NCBI GenBank assembly: GCA_002099365.1
Contig: MSED01000014.1
Location: forward strand, 1,550,001 to 1,614,000
DNA length: 64,000 bases
Origin: Phialophora verrucosa
Lineage: Eukaryota; Ascomycota; Eurotiomycetes; Chaetothyriales; Herpotrichiellaceae
Direction: 5' to 3'
The stretch's first letter is position 1, and every line of letters starts with the position of its first letter. The notes below the pieces were generated by a model that saw only the letters and a list, made by a program, of their open reading frames with translations, did no database searches and was not told the origin of the DNA. Positions 55,042 through 64,000 of the stretch are shown here, piece after piece. The translations under genes and the position numbers were made by a program.

Positions 55042-55900
55042 TCAGCCCATAACGTCGGGGCAATCCTCTATCTCTGTCATAAATTCCCAGTCTCCTAGCT
55101 GAACACTCAAACGCCGGTGCTCAGGATCCGTTTTGTATTGAGATTGAAGCCAACGTGAGCGTCGCTCCACTGATTCCTTGTGGGCGTGGACAAGCGACGT
55201 GGCGTCCGTGGCATCAAGCTCGAAGGGCTCACCACACTTTTTGCAACCACCTTTTGATTGACACATGCTTAACAGCAATGACGGTGTGCGTTCCTTACTG
55301 GGGAGTATGCTCTGCCTATAGAATATGGCACATCGGGTCAGAAAGCTATGCAACTTGACACAGACGGGATTGAAATATACAGTGCGGTTATCAGCGTCGC
55401 GAGTGCTCACAATGCAATGTTTGCGCTTACTGTGGCTCACAATGAACTCCTCGAGAAGAGACATGAGTATTGCAGATAGGTAACGGTGACAAAAGCGAAG
55501 ACCTGTTTGTTCCATGTTCTTGGCGCCGCTTCTCTGGTATGACTCCAAGGAGATCGCGACTTCACAACAATTGTCAGCGAGCATCTCTTCTTGGGCTCAC
55601 CGTTGAGGTAATATAAGCTCGTATCCAGCCAAAAGGACAAAGCCTCTATCTAACAATCCTAGCTTATTCACGCCAAAAGGCAACATAAGGGGATTCCACG
55701 CCGAGTGAACTGCTCCAAAATCCACATTCGGCTTGAGACCCCGTCATCCATCCAGCTGTTCGATATTTTCGACATTCTTGCCAATTCCTCATCGAGCACG
55801 CGGACGTCGTGAAATCCAGCAAAGAGAGATACGCCGACAACGACATCCCTAGTCAAATGCTGGCCCTGGGTGCTTGCGTCGGACGGGTCGAACTTCGGTT
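55042..55900 (-). pseudogene. Unrecognised multi-exon coding remnant
   Basis: Three minus-strand pieces look coding but belong to no family I can name. The first (about 55900-55670) reads DVVVGVSLFAGFHDVRVLDE and MWILEQFTRR. The second (about 55655-55605) reads ALSFWLDTSLYYLN and stops at a GTGAGC donor. The third (about 55560-55042) contains GGCKKCGEPFELD, a possible C-x2-C zinc knuckle, and ends DVMG. The links between pieces are not all explained by good introns, and no clear start codon or upstream exon was found. It may be a real gene with unusual splicing or a decaying one. Confidence is low. Confidence 0.3.
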
Positions 55901-56903
55901 ACGTGACTGATATCCCCGGCTCGAGCAACACCAGGAGCGAAGCAGCCCAACCCATTGCTCTTCTCGCACCGGCCATCCGCAACAACCCAACGGATACCGA
56001 AGTATGTCGTACTCTAGCCGCGCCTCACTTCATTTCTTCTGCTTTCCCAACATCGTAAATCTCTCGCCTACTTCTTGCATCCAGACATAGGCATGATGGA
56101 CTTAAACCCCATCGCCATTCCCACGAACTCTGTCTTTTTCGGCTTTCCTGCAAGTAGATGCAAGGGACTTGCGTTTGACCGCCTCATTCGTGCTAGGTTG
56201 CGCGAAATGAATATGGGGGTTTGGGATCTGCTGGATGAGATGGAGGCATGGAGGTGTCGCAATTGCTGGTTCCTAAAGTCGGGCACCGAGGTTGTGTCAA
56301 CAGGCTGCTACGGTATTCTGATGGCAACCCCTTAGGAGCGGCGAATTCTGCGATGGCTAATGCTGCGACGCATTGTTCGAAGCGGTCATCCAAGGCAAAC
56401 AAACGCCCCATGCGAAGTTTCGGAGCATGCACCGCGGAGTCGAATGTACAACGAACCCTCGTGCCAGAGACACAAAACACAGCGGTAGTCAGTGACGCCT
56501 ACATACGCAAGTCGAATCCAACGTTTTAGACATTTTGTTGTGGCCGCCTTCATACATCTCCCCAAGCAGCCATGCGAAGCTTGCAGAAGTGCACGACAGT
56601 GTTCCGCTCTTGGATCCTCAGCGAAGACCGATCAATATATTACTACACAAGTAACCCACCCAATCATGTTCTTGATCTATAGTCTCTACGACTGGCACAC
56701 GTGAACAGGCGACTCGCACCCTAGTAGATACAGGAGCTTGTTGTTGTATCCGAGGCAAATGACCCAACGAGTCAACGAGCCGCAGACCGATGCGGGGAAA
56801 GCCGGCAAAAGGTCCTCGCTGGGCTTCAAATCAAGCACCTCCCGCCAACCCAAAGGCATGGACGAACTTCGCTGTTAATGAATTCCGAGTAGTAATCTTT
56901 GCC
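55901..56903. other. Intergenic with a weak plus-strand coding signal
   Basis: A plus-strand frame (56075-56335) reads like coding sequence (FFGFPASRCKGLAFDRLI, MGVWDLLDEMEAW). It could join an upstream frame ending near 56009 through an intron closing at 56085, but no start codon or family match supports a gene call. The rest is the promoter of the SDR gene. Confidence 0.3.
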
Positions 56904-57893
56904 ATGGCCACGGAAGCATTTACAATCTCGCGTGAGAAGCTCACCGGGCCCAGGGATAGCACCATCCTCGTGACGGGGGGCAGCTCCGGGATCGGTCTGC
57001 AGACAGTAATCCTGCTTCACGAGCTAGGGAACAATGTCATCGTGGTCGACAGAGCACGGCCCTCGCCCACGGCTCCCACGTCGCTGACTTCATCGCCTCG
57101 CTTTCTCTTCCAGCAATGCGACATCACCTCGTGGAAACAGCAACGCGCGGCCTTCGAGGCCGGGGTCAAGAAGTTCGGGTCCATCGACAGTGTCTTCGTC
57201 AATGCCGGAATTGCCGAGTTCAAGGACCAGTTCTTCAAGGACGAGCTGGATGCCGATGGGTTGCTGAAGGAGCCTGATCGACGGACGGTCGACATCGACA
57301 TGCATGCCGCCAACGACACGGCCAAACTGGCCATCCACTACATCCGGAAGAAGGGATCCGACAAGAAACGAGGGGGCAGCATTGTCATGACCGCGAGTCT
57401 CGCAGGTTACCTCGCGAGTGCGGGAGCGCCGCTGTATTCGGCAGCCAAACATGGTAAGTTCTACAATTGTTGAGAGGGCTTTTTATTGTGTCCCGCATCG
57501 GTGCTGATGCCGGGAGCAGGAATCGTGGGCCTGATGAGAGCATTGAAGAACGACACCGCGACACTGGGCATCGCCGTCTCGGTCGTTGCTCCGGGCATCA
57601 CTCTGACGGACATCATCTCGGGGCGCAAACCCGGGGAAAGCCTCTCAGACTGGGCGAAGAGGATGAGGGCGGTCGGTGTGCCCATCAATGAGCCGCAAGA
57701 CATTGCGAACGCAGTGGTGTACCTGATGAGCTTGGGCATGGAGGGCAACGGAAAGGGGTTGCTCATCCAGGCTGGAAGAGTAGCAGACCTCGAGAAGGGG
57801 ATCGCGACGTCGCGCAAGATCTGGATGGGGCCCGAGATGCTGGATCTGTTCCGAGGAGGGCGGAACGCGCCATTGTTCCCGAACAAGCTGTAG
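56904..57893 (+). CDS. Short-chain dehydrogenase/reductase (15-hydroxyprostaglandin-dehydrogenase-like)
   Basis: Two exons, 56904-57453 and 57520-57893, in phase, 307 residues. The ATG at 56904 is preferred over the open upstream extension because SDR homology starts soon after. The cofactor motif TGGSSGIG is at residues 24-31, FVNAGIAEF is the NAG motif, and Tyr178/Lys182 (YSAAK) are catalytic. The intron falls directly after that motif. Val-Val-Asp-Arg at the end of the second strand suggests NAD(H) use. The C-terminal substrate loop (RKPGESLSDWAKRM) is longer than in short classical members. Substrate is unknown. It may share no function with its neighbours. Confidence 0.9.
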
Positions 57894-58541
57894 AGCCTCT
57901 ATACACAGCACTGCGTATTCGGAGCTACTTCAGAGTACGTGTAAGTTTGGAGAACCTCGGCTACAAATAGGGCTGCAAACGGCCCGGAGCAAAGTGAAGG
58001 TCTAAGCGTGGTGGAGCCCGTCTGCCGCGATAGCCCCCTGTCCTTATCGACGATCTCAGGCACCCGACGATGGTGAATGCAGCCTAAAGGGCAATTCGAG
58101 GCTGAACTTGCGCAAATGGCGGTGATGGTGGGCATGTAATTTCGCCTCGTCTTGACCAATTTCGACTCTGGGCTTCCAATCCCATCTTTTCTGGGGCCAG
58201 AGTCAAGCCTCGACTGTCGCCTTGGATCTCCGCAATCATGACGAATGAGTCCAAGAGCTCAGGCCACTCCTCTCCAAGATTTCGAAGGTGCTGTCTACTT
58301 AGTTGTAGTACACAGCGGGACAGTGTGGTCAGTCCAGCTCTGTCCTCGTAACCCTGGTCGAGCTACACAATATATTCCTTCTCAGAACACCAAAATCTTG
58401 CTGTTGCTGCATACTACTGCATCCAGGCGGCAATGGCTACTTTCCGTGCACTTATCTTCCTGATACCTGCACGGTATTGACGCGATTACGAGTGACGTTC
58501 GGAGCACAAGTCCCAAACACTTCGGCCCCCTAAAGCCCTCC
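57894..58541. other. Intergenic, no gene recognised
   Basis: About 650 bp between the SDR stop and the next start, on the same strand. No specific element was recognised. Confidence 0.45.
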
Positions 58542-60194
58542 ATGTCTGTGACTGTGAAACACCTGAATGCCGATACGAGCTTTCTCCTCACTTTCTCTCC
58601 CCAGCCAGGCCCTCGCGCGGATAATGTAGCGCCCAACGATAGCACATTTTCCGTTCTCATTGACCCGTGGTTGAAGGGACCTTCGATCGTGACCGCGCCA
58701 TGGTTCGCGAAGACGGAGCACAAGATCCCCAGTGCTGTCCAGCACCTCTCTGAGCTCCCTGAACCGGACGTTGTCATCGTGTCGCAGAACAAGCCGGACC
58801 ACTGTCACAAGGCGACTCTCGTGCAACTGCCTCGCAATGGAAAGACCATCATCGCAGCCGAACCTGGCGCCGCGAAGGCGATCAAGAGCTGGAACCATTT
58901 TGATGCGGCCAAGGTCCGCGGGCTCCTCAAATACGACGCGAAAGTCAAGTCGGGACGGTCATTGCGACTAACGATTCCGGCCTTGTCGTCCCATGGCTTC
59001 CCAGGAGAGCTCAACGTCTCTTTCATACCAGCCAGGCACTACATGACTGGGCTACACAACGCGATTGGGATCACGTACCAGCCGCCGACGCGGACGAAAA
59101 GTATCGCGCCGGTCGCGACGGTCGAACTACCCAAGACGACGAGATACTTCCACGTGCCGCTGAGTCCCGCGACGGTACCGCCATCAAGCCCTCAGCCACC
59201 CATAACGCCTCTGACACATCGGCCCATGTCTTTTGACCAACCTGCTCGTGGCGACGACATCTTCCAAGGTGATGAACCTTCTGGTTTCAAAGGACATCAT
59301 CGGCCACGACTGTCCCGGTCGTCAAACACGGCTTCATCCGAGCTACTCCCGTCTACCGAACGGCCAATCATCAGAGTCTTGCCGGAGCCAGAGCACGACC
59401 AAGGAACGATTGTTCACAACATCGTAACCATCCCCGAGCAGTCTCAACGCAACGCAGCCACTCCGTTTGATTTCAAACTCGGCCCCTCGCCTTTCACGTA
59501 CGTGAACCGTCCACCGACGCCACCAGAGTCTCCGGCATGGGAACCCCTCCGTCCGCCGCCGTCTAACCCTTCAAGCACTACTCCTACGACCCTATCCCCA
59601 ACGAGCCCGCTCTTCCACCAGCGATGCGTCTCCTCGGTCCCCTCCCACCAACGCTCCCTCTCCAGTGTCTCTTCGATGCCAAACCTCATCACGCCACTCA
59701 CTCCAGCTCGTCCGCAAGCAGTGTCGATCATCTACTCGCCACATGGCCTCCCACTCTCTGACTTGCAACCCTATATTCAGAATCACCTCGTGCGACTTCC
59801 CGGGGCATTACCTCTGACATTGTTATTCCACTCATTCGACCACGCCCAGAACCCCTGGTACCTAGGCGGGAATATCATGACGGGGATGTACGGCGGCGCG
59901 GAGATCGCGCGGGCCGTCATGGCACGATGCTGGATCTCCGCGCACGACGAGCAGAAAGATGACCGGGGGCTTTCCGTCAAGAAGTTACGGGTGAAGCGGA
60001 TTGGTGCCGACGCGGTGAGGAAGCATCTATGGGAAGGAGAGCATGGCGAATGGCTGCGGAAGAAAGGCTGGACCTGCGATGTCAGGCAATTGGAGGTTGG
60101 GAAGGAAATGTTTATCGGGCCGACGAGGGACTTGTGTTCTGGTATGGAAGGGAAGAGCCAGAGTGGTCTGTCGAGGTTCGTGGTGTCTGGGTGA
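58542..60194 (+). CDS. Metallo-beta-lactamase-fold protein with degenerate metal motif
   Basis: A single exon of 550 residues. The N-terminal half follows the MBL fold: a strand with FLLTF, then LIDPWLKG, then VVIVSQNKPDHCHKATL where T-H-x-H-x-D-H would stand, and later IPARHYMTGLHNAIGITY. The first two His ligands are replaced by Gln and Lys; Asp-His and a further His remain. A Pro/Ser-rich disordered insert (about residues 210-395) separates the last part, which returns to the fold with VSIIYSPHGL and LLFHSFDHAQNPWYLGGNIMTG. I recall fungal relatives sharing this changed motif. Activity is uncertain; likely cytosolic. Confidence 0.7.
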   Translation: MSVTVKHLNADTSFLLTFSPQPGPRADNVAPNDSTFSVLIDPWLKGPSIVTAPWFAKTEHKIPSAVQHLSELPEPDVVIVSQNKPDHCHKATLVQLPRNGKTIIAAEPGAAKAIKSWNHFDAAKVRGLLKYDAKVKSGRSLRLTIPALSSHGFPGELNVSFIPARHYMTGLHNAIGITYQPPTRTKSIAPVATVELPKTTRYFHVPLSPATVPPSSPQPPITPLTHRPMSFDQPARGDDIFQGDEPSGFKGHHRPRLSRSSNTASSELLPSTERPIIRVLPEPEHDQGTIVHNIVTIPEQSQRNAATPFDFKLGPSPFTYVNRPPTPPESPAWEPLRPPPSNPSSTTPTTLSPTSPLFHQRCVSSVPSHQRSLSSVSSMPNLITPLTPARPQAVSIIYSPHGLPLSDLQPYIQNHLVRLPGALPLTLLFHSFDHAQNPWYLGGNIMTGMYGGAEIARAVMARCWISAHDEQKDDRGLSVKKLRVKRIGADAVRKHLWEGEHGEWLRKKGWTCDVRQLEVGKEMFIGPTRDLCSGMEGKSQSGLSRFVVSG

Positions 60195-61039
60195 TGAAAG
60201 GATGGAAGTGCTGTGCTGTGTGAGGATCGAAATCTTTCGCTTACTTCGCACTGAAGCAGCTCATTCAACCTCGAAAGAGACGGAACCAGCCACCAAATTG
60301 CGAACGACTGCCACAACTCAAATCTCCAGCACTCGTTAGAAGAAATGATTACCTGCCCCAGATGGGCCGTTGAAGCCCCGACCTATGGCATGTCGACCAA
60401 TGTCGTCCCGTCATCTGGTGGGAGAAGAAGCCAGCGACAACAAGTATCGATGCAAAACGTGGACGAGTTCAAGGCTCAGATGACTCGGACCAAAATGCGT
60501 TCTTGACGGATCAGTCTGGACAGAACAGCGGGCCGAGTGAAGGCTTCCATCTCCCAAGGAATCGAGTCCTCCAGGCTCGGGCCGCGTGTAGACACTCACG
60601 AATCTGTACAGATGCACCGATGACATTGAGGCTCTCCCAGCAATCCTCCCATTCGCTCGCCGGCTGTGCGCCTAGTACTAGGCTTCACCCCAGTTGAGTG
60701 ATCAGTTGAAAACCCACTCGTGTGCATGGCAAACGTGGAGTTTCCATTTTTACGGCCCGGCCCCCCATCAGCCCCCAACGCAGCCCTGGATGGGAGCTAC
60801 TTGGCTACTTAACAAACATTGTGACTGCTGATCAGCCTCGTTTCGCACATCAAAATTTGCCCACACGCCGAACCTCTTCAGATGTCTGCCTGATCAAGCT
60901 GCATGAGGCTGCCACGCGGCCAGAGCTGGCTTCGTAGAGTCGCAGCGCCCGCCATGGATTACGATCATGATATAAACACTAGGCGTTTCCAACGAAATCT
61001 CTCGTTCTCGCATTTCGACAACCTCGCTGCTGGATCAAA
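60195..61039. other. Intergenic, promoter of the HET gene
   Basis: About 845 bp with only short, unsupported open frames. No repeat or RNA gene was recognised. Confidence 0.45.
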
Positions 61040-63538
61040 ATGCCGCCTTCACAGCTGCCAACCAAACACGCTGTTGCGCACCGGAAGGGCCTTGTCGTTG
61101 TCCACGAGCATTGCCCAGATCGCCCCTATCTAGAATTGGTAGTCCCAAACGACTGTGCTGCTGCCGTATCCGTTGAATATACAATAGATTCACGCGACCA
61201 AGGTAACCAAGTCCGTCTATCCACTCCGATCTGCTAATCGTGCTTAGGATTTTGTGACAATCCGAACGCTCATTCGTTCTCTTGGTTCCAGGCCTTTGCG
61301 AGACGTAGCCATGACCGGAACAACCTGAGAGGCTTTCGCGTCTGCGAGAATCGACTGGGAAACCCCGAGTTTCACAAACGCACCGCCGATCGCTGGGTGC
61401 TCGATCACCCCGGGGAAGTAAACTGGACACCCTGGCTGAACGCCCTGCTGCCCGGCGATGTCATTGAACTCGTAGCGTTGGCAATTTTTCCGGGATGGCT
61501 GAATATTGTCCGCGAGGCACAAATCAAACTTGAGTACAAGCCCAAAGACATTCACCCACAAGAGCTTAATGTACCCAAGAGCCCTTCTGCTCAAGACCAT
61601 CCTCTACACACCATGCCTCTGGATGCAAAAACGAATCAGATCCGTGTTCTCACGATAGAGCCGGGCTCCTTCGAAGATCCTGTCAGGTGCCGATTGTTTT
61701 ACACACACGTCGGCGGTGCCACCGCTTGCACCAATTATGAAGCCCTGTCCTATGTATGCGGGGCCCCAACAGACCGTACAGATATCCAAGTCCAGTTACC
61801 GGACAGCGACGGTTCCTGGAGTACAATAAGTATTCCGCGGTCAGGAGAATCTGCAATCCGCCATCTCCGTTCGGCCCGTGAAGAAGTAAAACTTTGGGTC
61901 GATTCTGCCTGCATCAATGAGTTTGACCAGAGAGAGCGGGCTCGCCAAGTCAGAACTATGGGCCCAATATTCTCTCAGGCCAAACTCGTCCACGTCTGGT
62001 TGGGCCACGAACATGAAGGGATAGAAGCCTGCTTGAGGATCATTCGCGACGCCTGCAACGCCCATCACGGGCAATGTGATGGGGGAGAATTGTGCAACTG
62101 TCTTGGAACCCGTCATCGCCCTCGAGGTCAGATCCAACAATCCATCGACGCTGCGGGAGGCGAGCTCTCAGTTCACCAAACTCTGGAAGCAGTTTTCCAG
62201 TTTCACTGGCGCAACTTCAACCATGATGTTAAGGAGTATTCTGGAGGCCAACTCTCTCCTCATGTCTCCAAACTCATGTCACATCTCTTCGACCATGCCT
62301 GGTTTCGCAGAGTTTGGGTTCTTCAAGAGGTCCTCAAGTCCCGACGAGCGGTTGTACATGTTGGCAAGGAAATGGTCACATGGGAAGAGCTCGTTACCGT
62401 CAACGAATGGCTCGCAAGCGAGGATTTTGTCGCCAAAACGCCCCATCTCCGTGTCTCAGAGGTCGCCATGCCTCGGATTTGGTCTCGGCTTTCAAAGGTC
62501 GTCAGCGACGGTCAACAATTGACTTCTCCTCAGGCCCCGAATATCATGGATGTTTTCATTTCTTCGTTGGATATGAAAGTAACCGACCCCCGGGACAAGC
62601 TGTTCGCAATTCAATCCCTTGGACAGGATACTCGTGTCGATGACAACCTGCCGCAACTGATCGGCCCCAATTACGAAAAGTCCGAAGCTCAAGTTCTCGC
62701 CGACTTCACGAGGTGGTGGATCCAAGAGTACAAGTCATTGGCAATATTGTCACTCGTTCACGGTCACCGAGAACGGACCTGGCAACGCATGGTATGCGAT
62801 AACGACACAGAATCGTTACCCACGCCGAGCTGGTCTGTACCGTTCGAAGGACGTGAAAGATGGTACAGAATAACACTCGAGGCTCTTTTCAAATTTCGAG
62901 CTACCGGAAGCACCTGTCCAGATTTACGTCTGCTCCAGGTTAATGCTACCGAAGCCAACCCATTAGTTATCAAGCTTCTAGGGTACCCAGTGGCGGAAAT
63001 TCAGGAGATCAAATACCTGTCTCTCGAAAACCAAGATAAAGTGGCCGATCGAGGTCTTCTTGAGCTCCTGGAAGCCTTTCACAGGATATATGATCCAAGC
63101 AACAGCGAAGAAAATTGGACGAACAGTACAGTCAGCGACCGTCACAGCACTTTCCGATCCAAGGATGCTCCAGCGAGGCTGTCAAACCATGTTTGGGCTC
63201 ATCAATGGTCGGAAGTATCTGCGATTGATCCATTCAGTCCAGATATTGCGCCCGGAGCATTCATCGAGACCAAGACAAGATCAGTCCCATCTTGTACCGA
63301 TCCATGCATTTTCACGACAACAAATGGCCTGCTGGGTTTGTGCCCCTGGACTGCAAAGAAGGGAGACAATGTGGCTCTCCTGCTTGGTGGCAATGTCCCC
63401 TACCTTTTAAGATCCCAGCCGGACACCGATGATGTCGCATTCGTAGGAGAGTCGTTTTTGTTGGGCATCATGCACGGCGAGTACCTGCAGAAGCAAAAGG
63501 AGAGGGGGATTCAGCCGGTGGTCTTCTCGATATCGTGA
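61040..63538 (+). CDS. HET-domain (heterokaryon incompatibility-type) protein
   Basis: Two exons, 61040-61202 and 61248-63538, joined by a 45-nt intron with a CTGCTAATC branch point, give 817 residues. The N-terminal 150 residues hold a beta-rich module found in front of many fungal HET proteins, with WTPWLNALLPGDVIELVALA. The HET domain follows (about residues 215-370): YEALSYVCGAP, then LWVDSACINEFDQRERARQV and VHVWLG. A helical region with AWFRRVWVLQEVL and DPRDKLFAIQSL is the usual C-terminal HET extension. The protein ends in a regulatory tail. HET proteins act in non-self recognition and programmed cell death; no NACHT or repeat domain is attached. The role is inferred from the family. 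Confidence 0.92.
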
Positions 63539-63908
63539 GAGAAGTGCATTCCTGCGGACTTGGAGACAACACCGACATATAATCTGTATCACGAGCGCCT
63601 TCGCCGACTATTCGACATCAGATGCCTCTCGGATCGAGGATCCCTACTGTAGATACTCGTAACTCGTACCGCTGAGTGGTGGCTGGTGGCTGGTGGCTGG
63701 TGGCTGATCTGTGGCGGCTCGTGTGGCTGTACCGAGTAGTAGCCGCCTTTTTGTAACGACGTCACCATCTCGGCGTCACTGGTGACTGCCCGCCCGCCTA
63801 CTGTGTGTCTCAGTGCTAGATGAGTTCTCCCAATTCTCCCTCACACATGTCTTTGGCAGGTGTGTTCTCCAATCCTCTCGACCGAGTCACGTCAGTCTGC
63901 CAGGAGAG
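63539..63908. other. Intergenic, promoter of the gene at the right edge
   Basis: 370 bp. It holds a four-copy 7-bp tandem repeat (63677-63704) and otherwise promoter-like sequence. Confidence 0.5.
63677..63704. repeat. Short tandem repeat (TGGTGGC)4
   Basis: Four perfect copies of a 7-bp unit, about 205 bp before the start codon at the right edge. Likely length-variable. Confidence 0.9.
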
Positions 63909-64000
63909 ATGTCTGAGGTGCTGTCCCCTTCCCAGACCGCAGCGCTCCTGGACATCCTGACCCATTACGACACCTACGCCCAGATACGCGAGTTCCGCAG
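63909..64000 (+). CDS. Start of a probable PX-associated (PXB) domain protein, cut by window edge
   Basis: The ATG at 63909 opens a frame of 30 codons to the edge, reading LSPSQTAALLDILTHYDTYA followed by QIREFR. The pattern S-P-x-Q-x-x-A-L-x-D-I-L-T-H-Y-x-T-Y-x-x-I is one I recall at the start of fungal proteins with PX-associated (PXB/DUF3818) and PX domains, which act in phosphoinositide-linked membrane traffic. The rest lies outside the window, so the call rests on this short motif. Confidence 0.5.
   Translation, partial: MSEVLSPSQTAALLDILTHYDTYAQIREFR

Overview
The window is nuclear DNA from a filamentous ascomycete (Pezizomycotina). Coding strands are broken by short introns (about 45-150 nt) with GT..AG ends and CTNA-type branch points. 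The gene families are typical of that group: Zn2Cys6 regulators, a HET-domain protein, a DUF3433 membrane protein, CYP504-like P450, an ENA-type Na+-ATPase and the fused peroxisomal beta-oxidation enzyme FOX2. The class cannot be fixed from the sequence alone; Eurotiomycetes or Dothideomycetes would both fit.

Layout. 1-4.7 kb: a CorA-like membrane protein (3' end outside the window), divergent from a protein made of about 27 ankyrin repeats. 5-7.1 kb: a frameshifted NirA-like transcription factor relic. 7.7-9.9 kb: a ZIP zinc transporter, divergent from a broken C-terminal piece of a CobW/COG0523 metallochaperone, perhaps a former zinc-homeostasis pair. 10-11.7 kb: a secreted Thr/Ser-rich protein. 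12.8-15.7 kb: FOX2, ending in the peroxisomal signal SKL. 17.5-19.6 kb: a small mitochondrial-type protein convergent with an Obg/YchF-like GTPase that contains a 10-nt micro-exon.

21.9-35.7 kb is the most interesting block: an IRC24-like reductase, a polysaccharide deacetylase, a Zn2Cys6 regulator, a CYP504-like P450, an isopenicillin-N-acyltransferase-like Ntn hydrolase, an MFS transporter and a second Zn2Cys6 regulator. A long inverted repeat, CGGTGGAA-N4-TTCCACC(G/T), lies about 200 bp upstream of each of the two regulator genes, and the first copy is also in the P450 promoter. I infer a small co-regulated metabolic cluster around an aryl-acetate or acyl-amide compound. No NRPS or PKS backbone is present.

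36-39.5 kb: an ENA-type P-type ATPase whose upstream region carries eight copies of the PacC core GCCAAG, which fits alkaline-pH control. 40.6-45.4 kb: a membrane RING protein with an altered last zinc ligand, a small secreted protein, a small hydrophilic protein and translin. 47-53.8 kb: a partial transcription factor, then a 1571-residue membrane protein with a PAN-like domain, a mucin-like stretch and 16 tandem 15-bp repeats. 55-60 kb: an unrecognised relic, an SDR and a degenerate metallo-beta-lactamase-like protein. 61-63.5 kb: a HET-domain protein. The window ends in the first 30 codons of a probable PX-associated-domain gene.

Exon coordinates were worked out by hand from splice signals, reading phase and remembered family sequence. 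Functional names rest on motif recognition, not database searches.
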